From Wohlfahrtiimonas sp. G9077 (GTDB taxonomy: Bacteria; Pseudomonadota; Gammaproteobacteria; Cardiobacteriales; Wohlfahrtiimonadaceae): a DNA stretch of 64,000 bases. A program made the translations under genes and the position numbers. The notes beneath the pieces are model-generated. The model worked only from the letters and a program-made list of their open reading frames with translations, did no database searches and was not told where the DNA came from. Of this stretch, positions 1 to 9,270 are shown one piece after another. Location: NCBI RefSeq assembly GCF_002252155.1, contig NZ_NEFD01000005.1:62001-126000 (forward strand), read 5' to 3'. How positions within the stretch are numbered: the stretch's first letter is position 1; every line of letters starts with the position of its first letter.

Positions 1-912
1 GCACAAATCTTGATAAAGGCGCATGCCTTCATCACTTGGTTTCACATGATCAGCACCGCGAAGACGAGTTGGCATCGGCAATTGAATCTCTTTGAGATAA
101 ATGATCATGCTCATCAAATCATCATCCGTTAAATGGCGTAAGCTAAACGAGGTCACTTCATTCATTGGACCTGCAAATGCATGTTGCTCATTGCGACCAT
201 CTTTTAATAACTTGAGTAATTCACTGGCATCCACCTCACCTAAATGGCGTAAACTTGGTGCATACCAATGCCCCACTTGCCCACCGGCTAAAAATTTTGG
301 GGAAGCTTCCGTCAAGCCTTCCTCCACCAAAGCAATCGAGCGCGGCGTATGACAAGTACCACAATGCCCTAAGCCTTGCACCAAGTAAGCACCACGATTG
401 TACTCGGCACTTTTCGTCTCATCATATTGATACAACTCTGGCGATGTGAATAGCTGATTCCAAAGCGCCATCGGGAAACGTAAATTCAGTGGCCATTCAA
501 TGTCATTAGTACGATTGGGGACAGCCACTGGCGCCACTTCATGCATGAAGTAATCATACAGCGCATGCATATCTTCATCATTGATTTTCGCATAGGACAC
601 AAATGGCATGGCAGGATACAGCGCCTCACCATTTGGGCGCACGCCATCACGCATCGCTTTGGCAAAATCCTCATATGTATAGTGACCAATGCCATATGTG
701 GTGTCCGGCGAAATGTTCGTCGCATAAATGGTGCCAATCGGGGAAGCTAAACCATGACCACCCCCATAAGGTTGATCAGGATTTTGCGTGTGGCACGCCA
801 TGCAGTCACCGGCATGTGCCAAATATTCACCGCGGCTCATGGGACTTGCGTGCGCCATTATGACACTGCTCCACATCAATGTAACACCTAAAACTGTCAG
901 TAATTTTTTCAT
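1..912 (-). CDS. Multihaem c-type cytochrome, dehydrogenase subunit (3' end cut by window)
   Basis: The frame is open from an ATG at 912 to the left edge, giving 304 residues with no stop, so the C-terminus is missing. It starts with a signal peptide (MKKLLTVLGVTLMWSSVIMAHA). Two CxxCH haem sites are complete, CMACH near residue 40 and CGTCH near residue 190, and the last visible residue is a Cys in LYQDLC that probably opens a third. Three-haem proteins of this layout are membrane-anchored electron-acceptor subunits of periplasmic alcohol, gluconate or amine dehydrogenases. The gene begins 1 bp after the stop of the flavoprotein upstream, so the two are almost certainly co-translated and the cytochrome probably takes its electrons. 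The substrate cannot be told from this subunit. Confidence 0.85.
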   Translation of the reverse strand, partial: MKKLLTVLGVTLMWSSVIMAHASPMSRGEYLAHAGDCMACHTQNPDQPYGGGHGLASPIGTIYATNISPDTTYGIGHYTYEDFAKAMRDGVRPNGEALYPAMPFVSYAKINDEDMHALYDYFMHEVAPVAVPNRTNDIEWPLNLRFPMALWNQLFTSPELYQYDETKSAEYNRGAYLVQGLGHCGTCHTPRSIALVEEGLTEASPKFLAGGQVGHWYAPSLRHLGEVDASELLKLLKDGRNEQHAFAGPMNEVTSFSLRHLTDDDLMSMIIYLKEIQLPMPTRLRGADHVKPSDEGMRLYQDLC

Positions 913-913
913 A

Positions 914-2812
914 TTATGCGCGTCCTTGTTTGATTTCATCGACTGTGCGATACGCTGCATCAATGGCAGCATGAGCATATGCACCCCATTCAGAATCAGA
1001 ATTGGCAATAAAGATATTGCCAAACGGTGCTTTTGATGCCGCCATTAATGCTTCAAATTCTGCTTCATCATCAAATAATGAGTTCGGATAATACGCATAA
1101 CCATGGGACCAACGATTGACCGTGATGCCCAAAATGTCTGATTGCTCAAAACCATATGGCGAGAACATATTGCCAAGTTGTTCACGGATGATGGCTTCAT
1201 GATCAGCAAACGTCATGCCCAATAAATGTGCGCGCCCCATCGCCGCTTGGCGCGTGGCTGGCAATCCGCTGCTTGGCATGGTGGGCACATAAATCATGTG
1301 CAGCACCACAGGATCAGAAGGTGATTGTGCATGTTTATAGCCACCCATCGATACGGGATAATCCAATTTTACAGTGCTGTATGGCGAGCTTGGGCAATAC
1401 AGATTGCTTACGCCTGCTTTAACAAAGCAAGACCAATCACGCAATGCCACTTTTGTGTACACCAAAGGCGCCTTCACATTGCGGCGCATGGCCGCCTTCT
1501 GGGCTTCCGGCAATGAAGGCACGATGAAAGGAATCATCATGTTATAACATGCCATAATGGTGGCATTCGCTTTCACTTTATGTGCCTTACCATCACGATA
1601 ATAGACCACTTCTGTGGCTTGTTCATCATTATGTTCCACGTGGATCACTGTCGAATTTAAACGGATGCGCACATTGTGTTCCGGACGATCTAAGGCATCA
1701 TAATCAAAGCGCGCATTGACCACATCGTGCATGGTTTTGCCTTTGGCCACTGCCGGAATCAAGCGGCGCACAGCCAAACGTGCCAATGATGCATTGCCAT
1801 CCGGAAAATGGTGAATGTATAAATCATCAATGGCGGCTTGTGCCTCTTCATCTAGCGGCTCTAAATTCATGCCGCCAAAGCCCGGCAACGTACAGGCGCG
1901 TGCATCGCTACAGCTGATGGCATCAATGCCCACCGCCATAAAATCATGTGGCACCTGCTGAAAAACCATGATGGCTTGATCAGACAGTTTCACGCGATCA
2001 CGCAGAAAGTCACGATAACTTGTGTGATCTAAATAGGCATTTTTCTCTTCAAGACTCATCTCAGGCAAATAGTCCGTTTGATCCTCATACAAGGCCAACA
2101 GCTGCGCTTGATCACTGCTGCTCATCGGAAAATCCGCCACAAACTCAGCATATGGACGACCATTTTCGCGGCCACGCGGCACATCATCGGCCACATTGTG
2201 ACTTGGATCCCCAGCCACAATCGCATGGCGACCAAAATGTTTTTGGTCAAAATAGATGCCGCGGCTGAGACCTAAATCAGGATAAAAGTTCACATCAAAC
2301 TGCGCTTCAAGCTCGGTTAAATCCACGCCAATTTTTTGGATAAAATCGGTGGCCTCAGCACTGTAAACAGAGCGTGGTGATTGCAATGATTCACTGCCGC
2401 CATAGGTCAATAACGTACCTTTGTCTGTCACAAACTCATTGCGCTTTGCGTGGCCACCAAAATCATCATGATTGTCTAGAATGAGGATCTTTTGATCCGC
2501 CCCAAACACTTCTAAATAACGATGCGCTGCCGCTAATCCGCTGATGCCTGCCCCCACGATGATGAGATCATACGTCTCTTCTACATCGCCTGATAAGTCA
2601 AATGTATCAGCCGCGCGCCCTAAACGGTGCGCCACTTCAAAAGAGCCATCGTGGCTGCCGCGCAGTCCGGTGAGTTTTGGAGGATAGTAATCTTCCCCGT
2701 TTGCCATTGCAGCAATGTATTCAGAGGCATTCGCTAACTGTTGTAAGGGCGTCAAACCGGTTGCAATGGTGAGTGCAACGCCGTTTAAAAAGTCTCGACG
2801 AGTGATGGGCAT
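914..2812 (-). CDS. Tat-exported FAD-dependent oxidoreductase, spermidine-dehydrogenase-like
   Basis: 632 residues. The N-terminus has a twin-arginine signal (PITRRDFLNG followed by a hydrophobic stretch ending near ANA), as expected for a cofactor-loaded periplasmic enzyme. A Rossmann FAD motif (IIVGAGISGLAAA) lies near residues 84-96, followed by an acidic strand end (LILDNHDDFGGHAKRNEF). Size, Tat signal and this fold resemble the SpdH-like spermidine dehydrogenase family, which cleaves polyamines and passes electrons to the respiratory chain; the assignment is by resemblance only. It lies 1 bp upstream of a multihaem cytochrome c, its likely electron acceptor. The substrate is uncertain and other amines or alcohols are possible. 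Confidence 0.7.
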   Translation of the reverse strand: MPITRRDFLNGVALTIATGLTPLQQLANASEYIAAMANGEDYYPPKLTGLRGSHDGSFEVAHRLGRAADTFDLSGDVEETYDLIIVGAGISGLAAAHRYLEVFGADQKILILDNHDDFGGHAKRNEFVTDKGTLLTYGGSESLQSPRSVYSAEATDFIQKIGVDLTELEAQFDVNFYPDLGLSRGIYFDQKHFGRHAIVAGDPSHNVADDVPRGRENGRPYAEFVADFPMSSSDQAQLLALYEDQTDYLPEMSLEEKNAYLDHTSYRDFLRDRVKLSDQAIMVFQQVPHDFMAVGIDAISCSDARACTLPGFGGMNLEPLDEEAQAAIDDLYIHHFPDGNASLARLAVRRLIPAVAKGKTMHDVVNARFDYDALDRPEHNVRIRLNSTVIHVEHNDEQATEVVYYRDGKAHKVKANATIMACYNMMIPFIVPSLPEAQKAAMRRNVKAPLVYTKVALRDWSCFVKAGVSNLYCPSSPYSTVKLDYPVSMGGYKHAQSPSDPVVLHMIYVPTMPSSGLPATRQAAMGRAHLLGMTFADHEAIIREQLGNMFSPYGFEQSDILGITVNRWSHGYAYYPNSLFDDEAEFEALMAASKAPFGNIFIANSDSEWGAYAHAAIDAAYRTVDEIKQGRA

Positions 2813-2914
2813 AAAATTTCATCCTATTGATATAACAACAATCTTTTTAGGGCTTGGCCGAAAAAAGGAGGGCTACTTTATGGCTTTATGCCCATAACAT
2901 CAAGTTTTTTTGAC

Positions 2915-2941
2915 CAAAAAAATCCCAAGCATGGCTTGGGA
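2915..2941 (-). terminator. Rho-independent terminator after the ferric-reductase-like gene
   Basis: TCCCAAGC and GCTTGGGA form an 8-bp stem around a 3-nt loop (2923-2941). On the minus strand it is followed by seven T. It ends the 2959-4269 transcript and separates it from the flavoprotein/cytochrome pair. Confidence 0.8.
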
Positions 2942-2958
2942 CATTCATAATCAATGTG

Positions 2959-4269
2959 TTATCTAAAATTAAAGCGCTCCTGATGAAACGATGCATTCGG
3001 TAAATGCTTGGGCAAATCTTTACGTAGACTTTTGGCAAAGGGCTTTGGCCCACAAAACCAGATCGCCTTCGCTTGTGGCGATTGTGCTGCAATCTTCGCC
3101 ATCGTTAAAAACCCAGCTTCATCACTGATGTGTCGATGAAAGCGCACATTGGGTAAAGTGCGAATCAAAGCTTCTAAATGTGCTGCATAAATGGCATCTT
3201 GCGGTGCTTTGACACAATAATACAAATCCACTTCAGGGCGCATGTTCAAATTGTTCACCATGGCTTCTAACCATGCCAAAAATGGCGTAATACCAATGCC
3301 ACCGGCCACCCAAATTTGAGGTGACTCATCATTGTATTGAAAACAGCCATATGGCCCTTCCACGGTGACAGCATCACCCACGCATAAATTTTGCATCAGT
3401 AAATGGGTATAATCCCCCAAATCCTTAATGGAAAAGCGCACTTGCCCATTGCCTTGATCTGCACATGACAACGTAAAGGGATGCGCACCCTCAATGGCAC
3501 TTGTGCGTAAAAAAGCAAATTGTCCGGCTTGATGATGGAGGCTTTTTGGCAATTGGCACGTCACTTCAATCAACCCATGATGATGTTGAATGCCAATAAC
3601 TTTACCCTGTTGTGTAACGGCAGCCCCAATTTTGCCAAACATGGCCCATAAAGCGGCAATCGAACCGATGATGGACACCAACACAATCACAATACCAGCC
3701 GGCGTTGCCCAATAAGCAAAAGGCATCAACACCAATGAATGAAATGCCAATACAATGAATACTGGCGCCATCAAACGGTGCAAATGTCGCCAAATTTTAT
3801 AGGAGAATTTTTGCCATAACGTGATCACCAACATCACCATTAAAAAGTACACCAAATATTCCCCAAGATCTTTGGCAATCCCAGAAAAACCTTTGAGCCA
3901 TCCTTCAAAACCAAACAACTCAGGTTTCGGGCCTTTTGCAGGTCCTGGCCCAAACAGATAGGCAAAAACAGGCTTGCCAAGCTTAATCAGATAATGCAAA
4001 GTTGCAAATCCAATGGCAAAAATGCCTGCCCATTTATGTAGGCCATACATTTGATCTAAACCACCAAACCAACGCTCTAAGCGGCGCGGACGCACAGAGA
4101 GCACCATGATCAGTCCCATGAACAAAAAGGCAATGATTCCCGATAGATAAATCAATTGCTTACGCAAAACCATCCCCGACCATGTCACAGGATGCAAAAA
4201 TAAATCAATGCCCCAAACAATCAGGGCAAGCATCAAGATCCCAAGGATCATCAACCGCTGTCTATTCAT
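2959..4269 (-). CDS. Ferric-reductase-like transmembrane flavoprotein with FNR-type NAD(P)H module
   Basis: 436 residues. The N-terminal half has about six hydrophobic segments with paired histidines (LHKWAG, LHYL, HRLMAP, FHSLV), as in ferric-reductase/NOX-like haem-b domains. The C-terminal half is a ferredoxin-reductase module: a flavin-binding HPFTLS near residue 260, GPYGCF, the nucleotide-binding VAGGIGITPF and a terminal FCGPKPFAKSL. Such proteins move electrons from NAD(P)H through FAD and haem across the inner membrane. The acceptor may be ferric iron, a periplasmic protein or oxygen, and the sequence does not decide. An AAGG Shine-Dalgarno precedes the ATG. Confidence 0.8.
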   Translation of the reverse strand: MNRQRLMILGILMLALIVWGIDLFLHPVTWSGMVLRKQLIYLSGIIAFLFMGLIMVLSVRPRRLERWFGGLDQMYGLHKWAGIFAIGFATLHYLIKLGKPVFAYLFGPGPAKGPKPELFGFEGWLKGFSGIAKDLGEYLVYFLMVMLVITLWQKFSYKIWRHLHRLMAPVFIVLAFHSLVLMPFAYWATPAGIVIVLVSIIGSIAALWAMFGKIGAAVTQQGKVIGIQHHHGLIEVTCQLPKSLHHQAGQFAFLRTSAIEGAHPFTLSCADQGNGQVRFSIKDLGDYTHLLMQNLCVGDAVTVEGPYGCFQYNDESPQIWVAGGIGITPFLAWLEAMVNNLNMRPEVDLYYCVKAPQDAIYAAHLEALIRTLPNVRFHRHISDEAGFLTMAKIAAQSPQAKAIWFCGPKPFAKSLRKDLPKHLPNASFHQERFNFR

Positions 4270-4316
4270 AGTGAACCTTTATTGTATTAAAGTAGAAATC
4301 ATCATTATTCGATGCG

Positions 4317-4340
4317 AAAAAAAACCGCGAAATCTCGCGG
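4317..4340 (-). terminator. Rho-independent terminator after the small cytochrome c gene
   Basis: CCGCGA and TCGCGG flank a 4-nt loop (4325-4340). On the minus strand a run of T follows. It lies about 20 nt beyond the stop codon at 4362. Confidence 0.8.
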
Positions 4341-4361
4341 CTTTTAGCATTCAAGAGTGAA

Positions 4362-4679
4362 TTACTCTTCGTGCATGATTTGTAATACTAAAGTTTCGAT
4401 GTCTTCAGCAGGTACGTGTGCGTTAGGTGTCATTGGTACTTCACCCCAAACGCCTGAACCACCTTGAGTCACTTTAGTGATCAAGTATTCAACTGCGCCA
4501 TCGTCATCTTTATACTTCTCATAAACTTCATCATAAGAAGGACCGATCACTTTTTCGCTTTGTTTGTGGCAAGCTAAACAACCGCTTTGCATTGCTAAAT
4601 CTTGATCGATTTGTGCAAATGCTTGAGAAGAAACAACACCAAAACCTAATAATGCCAATGTTAAAACATGTTTTTTCAT
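4362..4679 (-). CDS. Small periplasmic monohaem cytochrome c (c551/c5-like)
   Basis: 105 residues with a signal peptide ending near AFA. One haem site, CLACH (near residue 34), is followed by KVIGPSYDEV and then a GGSGVWGEVPM stretch whose Met is the expected sixth haem ligand. This is the classical layout of cytochrome c551-type electron carriers. They shuttle electrons in the periplasm to a terminal oxidase, peroxidase or nitrite reductase. The gene stands alone. A perfect TTGAT-N4-ATCAA dyad lies directly upstream of its ribosome binding site, suggesting oxygen-responsive control by an FNR-type regulator such as the one at 12348-13055. Confidence 0.88.
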   Translation of the reverse strand: MKKHVLTLALLGFGVVSSQAFAQIDQDLAMQSGCLACHKQSEKVIGPSYDEVYEKYKDDDGAVEYLITKVTQGGSGVWGEVPMTPNAHVPAEDIETLVLQIMHEE

Positions 4680-4691
4680 TATGACAACCTC

Positions 4692-4705
4692 TTGATCAAT
4701 ATCAA
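4692..4705 (-). promoter_or_regulatory. Perfect FNR/ANR box before the cytochrome c gene
   Basis: TTGAT-CAAT-ATCAA matches the FNR/ANR consensus TTGAT-N4-ATCAA at all ten fixed positions. It ends only about a dozen bases before the ATG, touching the AGAGG ribosome binding site, which is too close for standard class II activation. Repression of a promoter further upstream, or chance, are both possible. Confidence 0.55.
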
Positions 4706-4773
4706 AAACAAAAAAAATTTACTACTCGTAACGAAACATTTTACCATCGTTCCGTCAATTATTCCTCATAAAT

Positions 4774-6141
4774 TTACTTCTTCGTGGGTCTGCGCCAATT
4801 TTGCACTTGGCGAAGCGTTGCACGTGTTAAGGCTAATGCCCCTTCAGTAATGGTTGAGGAAATAATGCTACCTGCACCAATGGTTGCCCCTTTTTTGATC
4901 TCAACCGGTGCCACCAGTGAGCTGTTTGAGCCCACAAAAACATTGTCTTCAATGATGGTTTGATGCTTATTTGCCCCATCGTAATTACACGTGATGGTGC
5001 CGGCGCCAATGTTCACATCGCGGCCAATCGTTGCATCACCTAAATAGGTCAAGTGACTCGCTTTTGAGCCTTCCCCTAACGTAACATTTTTAGTTTCCAC
5101 AAAGTTACCAATTTTGCTGTCCGCCTTTAAAATGCTGTTCGTGCGTAATCTTGCAAATGGGCCAATGGTGACATTTTCATACAATAATGAATGTTCAATC
5201 ATAGAATATGGCAACACTTTAACGTTGTCGCACAATTTTGCCCCTTGAATCACAGAGCCCTGCCCAATGTGTACATTATTGCCAAGCGATACGACGCCTT
5301 CTAACGTCACATTTGGCTCGATGATGATGTCTGTGCCTTTGAGTTTAATTTCCCCGCGAATGGTCACCGTTTCTGGGCTGATTAATGTTACGCCAGATAG
5401 CATCAATGCTTTGCGGCGCTCATTTTGATAAATGGCCTCAAGTTCAGAGAGTTGCACGCGATCATTGACACCACGAATCAACGTAAAATCCCCTGAAACG
5501 GTGCGAATGCCAATGCCATCTTCACGGGCAAGCGTCACCACATCTGTTAAATAGTATTCTTTTTGCTGATTATTATTCTGCAAACGTGGCAATGTCGCAT
5601 GCAATACCTTGCTTGAAGCGGCAAACAGTCCGCTGTTGATTTCTGTGATCGCTTTTTGATCCGTGGATGCATCTTTTTCTTCCACAATTGCCATCATATT
5701 GCCTGCATCATCGCGCACAATGCGGCCGTAGCCAAACGGCTGATCCGCTTCTACCGTCAGCCAGCACACATGTTGATCATCCACATTCATGAGCATTTTT
5801 TCTAAAGTTGCTTGATCAATGAGCGGCGTATCTGCATACAACACCAAGACATTGCTATCTTCAAGGATGCTTGGCAATGCATATTTCATCGCATCGCCCG
5901 TGCCTAAGAAGGTTTTTTGTTCAACCCATGTAATGTCTTGTTCATCTTGATAATGGGCTTTGAGCTTTTCCCCTTCGTGACCATAAATCACAATGAGCTG
6001 AGTCGGATTCAATGCACGTGCAGTATTGAGCACATGCGTCAACATTGGCTGCCCGCCAATTTCGTGCAACGGTTTAGGTAAGTTTGATTTCATTCTCGTG
6101 CCTTTGCCGGCAGCGAGAATCACAACGGATAGAGCTTTCAT
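4774..6141 (-). CDS. glmU: Bifunctional GlcNAc-1-P uridyltransferase / GlcN-1-P acetyltransferase
   Basis: 455 residues, the normal length. The N-terminal nucleotidyltransferase domain has LAAGKGTRM at residues 9-17. The C-terminal half is a left-handed beta-helix of hexapeptide repeats with the acetyltransferase signature GAGTITCNYDG. The enzyme acetylates glucosamine-1-phosphate and then makes UDP-GlcNAc, the precursor of peptidoglycan and lipid A, in the cytoplasm. It is divergent from argF and appears to be a single-gene unit. Assignment is secure. Confidence 0.97.
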   Translation of the reverse strand: MKALSVVILAAGKGTRMKSNLPKPLHEIGGQPMLTHVLNTARALNPTQLIVIYGHEGEKLKAHYQDEQDITWVEQKTFLGTGDAMKYALPSILEDSNVLVLYADTPLIDQATLEKMLMNVDDQHVCWLTVEADQPFGYGRIVRDDAGNMMAIVEEKDASTDQKAITEINSGLFAASSKVLHATLPRLQNNNQQKEYYLTDVVTLAREDGIGIRTVSGDFTLIRGVNDRVQLSELEAIYQNERRKALMLSGVTLISPETVTIRGEIKLKGTDIIIEPNVTLEGVVSLGNNVHIGQGSVIQGAKLCDNVKVLPYSMIEHSLLYENVTIGPFARLRTNSILKADSKIGNFVETKNVTLGEGSKASHLTYLGDATIGRDVNIGAGTITCNYDGANKHQTIIEDNVFVGSNSSLVAPVEIKKGATIGAGSIISSTITEGALALTRATLRQVQNWRRPTKK

Positions 6142-6286
6142 AATGTCCCTCTTATTGTTTATGCATTGCGGCTGATTTTACACTATTTTAAGAGGGTAAA
6201 TTAAAATGTGGCTAAAAAGGCTTGAAAATCTGAATTTGAGCAAGATATTATGAAAGAATTACCCATCATTATTTTAAGGAAACATT

Positions 6287-7291
6287 ATGTCCACCCCACT
6301 TCATCAACGCCATTTGCTCACCCTCTTGAATCATACGCCAGAAGAGATCCGTTATTTACTCGATTTAGCTCGTGATTTAAAAGCAGCAAAGCGCCGCGGT
6401 GAAGAGACACAGCAGCTCAAAGGCAAAAACATTGCGTTGATCTTTGAAAAAACCTCCACGCGTACGCGTTGTGCATTTGAAGTTGCCGCCTACGATCAAG
6501 GGGCAAATGTGACCTATTTAGATCCTGTGAGCTCACAAGTAGGACACAAAGAGAGCATTGCAGATACCGCACGCGTACTTGGCCGCTTTTATGATGCCAT
6601 TGAATTTCGTGGCGCAGCGCACACAATTGTAGAAGATTTAGCAAAATATGCTGGCGTGCCAATTTTCAATGGTTTAACAGATGAATTTCACCCCACGCAA
6701 TCCTTAGCGGATGTATTAACGATTGAAGAGCACATCAACAAACCGTTGAGCGAGGTTAAAATTGCGTATGTGGGCGACTCTGACAACAACGTTGCCATCT
6801 CATTGATGATCATCGCGGCAAAATTGGGCATGACCATTCACTTTGGCGCGCCAAAGAGTTTGATGCCAAACGATGAGATCATGCAAACGTGTCAAGCCAT
6901 TGCTAAAGAAACAGGTGCCACCATCGAATGCTTTACAGATGCCAAAACTGCCGTGGATGGCGTTGATTTCATCTATACGGATGTGTGGTTATCCATGGGA
7001 GAATCTAAAGATAAATGGGCAGAACGCATTACGGAACTCTTCCCGTATCAAGTCAATCAAGCCTTAATTGATGCCAGCCACAATCCGAATGTGAAATTCC
7101 TTCACTGCTTGCCTGCCTTCCATGATGATCAAACCGCAGAAGGTAAAAAACTCATGAAGGATTTTCCTGAATTATCTCAAGGGGTTGAAGTGACGCACGA
7201 GGTATTTGAAGGCGCCCACTCCATCGTATTTGACCAAGCTGAAAACCGTTTGCACACCATTAAAGCAGTAATGGTCGCATCCTTAGCGTAA
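6287..7291 (+). CDS. argF: Ornithine carbamoyltransferase
   Basis: 334 residues, colinear with E. coli ArgF. The carbamoyl-phosphate site STRTR is at residues 57-61, with HPTQ in the middle and the ornithine-side HCLPA near residue 272. It condenses carbamoyl phosphate with ornithine to give citrulline in arginine synthesis. No other arg or arc gene is adjacent, so an anabolic role is assumed; a catabolic arcB role cannot be excluded by sequence alone. An AAGGA ribosome binding site precedes the ATG. I could not find a clear ARG box in the 145-bp upstream gap. Confidence 0.93.
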   Translation: MSTPLHQRHLLTLLNHTPEEIRYLLDLARDLKAAKRRGEETQQLKGKNIALIFEKTSTRTRCAFEVAAYDQGANVTYLDPVSSQVGHKESIADTARVLGRFYDAIEFRGAAHTIVEDLAKYAGVPIFNGLTDEFHPTQSLADVLTIEEHINKPLSEVKIAYVGDSDNNVAISLMIIAAKLGMTIHFGAPKSLMPNDEIMQTCQAIAKETGATIECFTDAKTAVDGVDFIYTDVWLSMGESKDKWAERITELFPYQVNQALIDASHNPNVKFLHCLPAFHDDQTAEGKKLMKDFPELSQGVEVTHEVFEGAHSIVFDQAENRLHTIKAVMVASLA

Positions 7292-7341
7292 AATTGCGAT
7301 AATCAATACCATTATAGATTCATCCATTGAGAGGATATGTT

Positions 7342-7977
7342 GTGTTAAAACGTTTATTGACCTTAGCTGGCGCATCTGTGCTCGCTTTCCAAGTGGCTGC
7401 GGCCGATGATGCTCAGCCCATTTTTGTGGAAATGATCACCAATAAAGGCAACATCACATTGGCGCTTGAACCTGAAAAAGCACCGAATACTGTCGGCAAC
7501 TTCATTCAATATGTGGTCGATGGCCATTATGATGATTTAATTTTCCATCGTGTGATTCCAGGTTTTATGATTCAAGGTGGCGGTTGGGACAGCAATTTAG
7601 TGCCCAAAGAGACGCGCGCACCGGTGAACATTGAATCCAATAATGGCTTATCAAATGATAAAGGCACCATTGCGATGGCCAGAACCAGTGATCCGAACTC
7701 TGCCACCAGCCAATTTTTCATCAATACGGTGGACAATGCCTATTTAAACTATCAAAGTGACAATAATCCAGGTTATACAGTTTTTGGACGCGTTGTTGAT
7801 GGCATGGATGTGGTGGATGCCATTGAACAAGTGCCCACAAGCAACCGCGGCTTTGGGCGCAGTGATGTTCCCGTTGAGCCTGTGATCATTGAAAAAATGA
7901 CTTTAATTGAAGCGCCAAAGACAGAAGCTTCGCCTGAAACAATCACCCCAGCGCCTGAGTCTGCACCTGCAGCTTAA
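7342..7977 (+). CDS. ppiA: Exported cyclophilin-type peptidyl-prolyl isomerase
   Basis: I start it at GTG 7342, six bases after AGAGGA, giving 211 residues; an in-frame TTG at 7327 would overlap that ribosome binding site. A signal peptide ([21 protein letters not shown]) is followed by a complete cyclophilin domain with [31 protein letters not shown] and the C-terminal [16 protein letters not shown] short Pro/Glu/Ala-rich tail ends the protein. It should catalyse proline isomerisation during folding in the periplasm. The cytoplasmic paralogue follows immediately, so the two probably arose by duplication and share a transcript. Confidence 0.9.
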   Translation: MLKRLLTLAGASVLAFQVAAADDAQPIFVEMITNKGNITLALEPEKAPNTVGNFIQYVVDGHYDDLIFHRVIPGFMIQGGGWDSNLVPKETRAPVNIESNNGLSNDKGTIAMARTSDPNSATSQFFINTVDNAYLNYQSDNNPGYTVFGRVVDGMDVVDAIEQVPTSNRGFGRSDVPVEPVIIEKMTLIEAPKTEASPETITPAPESAPAA

Positions 7978-8003
7978 GCCTCATCGAATCATTAGGAGAC
8001 AAC

Positions 8004-8504
8004 ATGATCAAATTTCATACCAATCAAGGTTCTTTCACTGTTGAATTAGACCATGAAAATGCGCCAGTGACGGCAGAAAATTTTTTACAATATGCCAAAG
8101 ATGGCTTTTTTGAAGGCACATTGTTTCACCGTGTGATCCCAGGTTTCATGGTGCAAGGCGGCGGTTTAGAGCCTGGCATGATCGACAAGCGCGATGGCCA
8201 ACGTGCGCCGATTCAAAACGAAGCGAACAATGGTCTTAAAAATGTGCGCGGTTCTTTAGCCATGGCAAGAACCATGGATCCTCATTCTGCCACCAACCAA
8301 TTTTTCATCAACACTGTGGACAACGGCTTTTTGAACTTCAAAAGCGAAACGCCACAAGGTTGGGGTTATGCTGTGTTTGGTAAAGTGGTCGATGGTATGG
8401 ATGTGATTGATGCCATTGAGAAAGTGGAAACCACTTCTCGCCGCGGTCACGGTGATGTGCCTGTTGAAGACATCATCATTGAGCGTGTTGAAATCATTGA
8501 CTAA
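8004..8504 (+). CDS. ppiB: Cytoplasmic cyclophilin-type peptidyl-prolyl isomerase
   Basis: 166 residues with no signal peptide. [31 protein letters not shown] and [19 protein letters not shown] cover the active site, including the Arg of FHR and the QFFIN loop. It matches PpiB in length and sequence. An AGGAG ribosome binding site sits seven bases before the ATG. It lies 26 bp after ppiA and overlaps the probable start of lpxH, and a ppiB-lpxH order is common in gammaproteobacteria. Confidence 0.94.
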   Translation: MIKFHTNQGSFTVELDHENAPVTAENFLQYAKDGFFEGTLFHRVIPGFMVQGGGLEPGMIDKRDGQRAPIQNEANNGLKNVRGSLAMARTMDPHSATNQFFINTVDNGFLNFKSETPQGWGYAVFGKVVDGMDVIDAIEKVETTSRRGHGDVPVEDIIIERVEIID

Positions 8505-9261
8505 TCTATTAAAACCGAACGATGATCGCGTGGTGTATTTCATCAGCGATCTTCATTTAAGCGAGCGCCGCACAGATCTATGTGCGGCCTTCTTTGATTT
8601 CATCTCGAAAATTGAGGAAGATGCCACAGATCTCTTCATCTTGGGCGACTTTTTCAATTTTTGGGTGGGCGATGACATTGCAACGGATCTAACAGATGCG
8701 ATTGCCCGCACGTTTAAAACATTGTCAGACAAAGGCATTGCCATTCATTTTCAGCATGGCAATCGTGATTTTGCCGTGGGGGAGCAGTATGCCAATGCTT
8801 GTGGCATGTCCATCATCCCTGAGATTTATGCCCTGCCCTTTGCCCCTGACATTGTGGTGCTGCACGGTGATCAATTGTGCCTTGCCGACACGCAATATCA
8901 ACGTTATCGCAACATCATTCGTCATCCTTGGGTGATGAAACTTTTAAGGGCATTGCCGCGCCGTTGTCGCCTTAAAATTGGCAATAAACTGCGTGAAACC
9001 AGCCAAGAATATCAACAACATGTGTGCTGTGAGGAGGGTCCTTGCCGCTGCGATGTGGATGAAGCGGCGATTGAATCCATTTTAGTGCAATATGGTGCAT
9101 CGATCATGATTCATGGTCACACTCATAAACCGGCTGTACACACACAAATCCATGGCACACGTTGGGTGCTGAGCGATTGGGACACCCGCGGCGATTATCT
9201 GCGCTTAGATCAGTCGGGGCTCACGCGCCATACTTTTTCCATTGATCCACTGCATAAATAG
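8497..9261 (+). CDS. lpxH: UDP-2,3-diacylglucosamine diphosphatase
   Basis: Calcineurin-like metallophosphoesterase with every family block: [31 protein letters not shown] and HGHTHKP, which supply the two-metal site. It removes UMP from UDP-2,3-diacylglucosamine in lipid A synthesis at the cytoplasmic face of the inner membrane. The start is uncertain. TTG 8497 overlaps the last codons of ppiB (254 residues), and GTG 8530 would start directly at [10 protein letters not shown], closer to E. coli LpxH. Neither has a good ribosome binding site, so translational coupling to ppiB is likely. Confidence 0.92.
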   Translation: MTNLLKPNDDRVVYFISDLHLSERRTDLCAAFFDFISKIEEDATDLFILGDFFNFWVGDDIATDLTDAIARTFKTLSDKGIAIHFQHGNRDFAVGEQYANACGMSIIPEIYALPFAPDIVVLHGDQLCLADTQYQRYRNIIRHPWVMKLLRALPRRCRLKIGNKLRETSQEYQQHVCCEEGPCRCDVDEAAIESILVQYGASIMIHGHTHKPAVHTQIHGTRWVLSDWDTRGDYLRLDQSGLTRHTFSIDPLHK

Positions 9262-9270
9262 GAGTTTTGT

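Noticed and set aside
8407-8496. In-frame extension of lpxH into ppiB
   Set aside because: The extra residues are ppiB codons read in another frame and have no counterpart in LpxH; the overlap would be about 98 bp.
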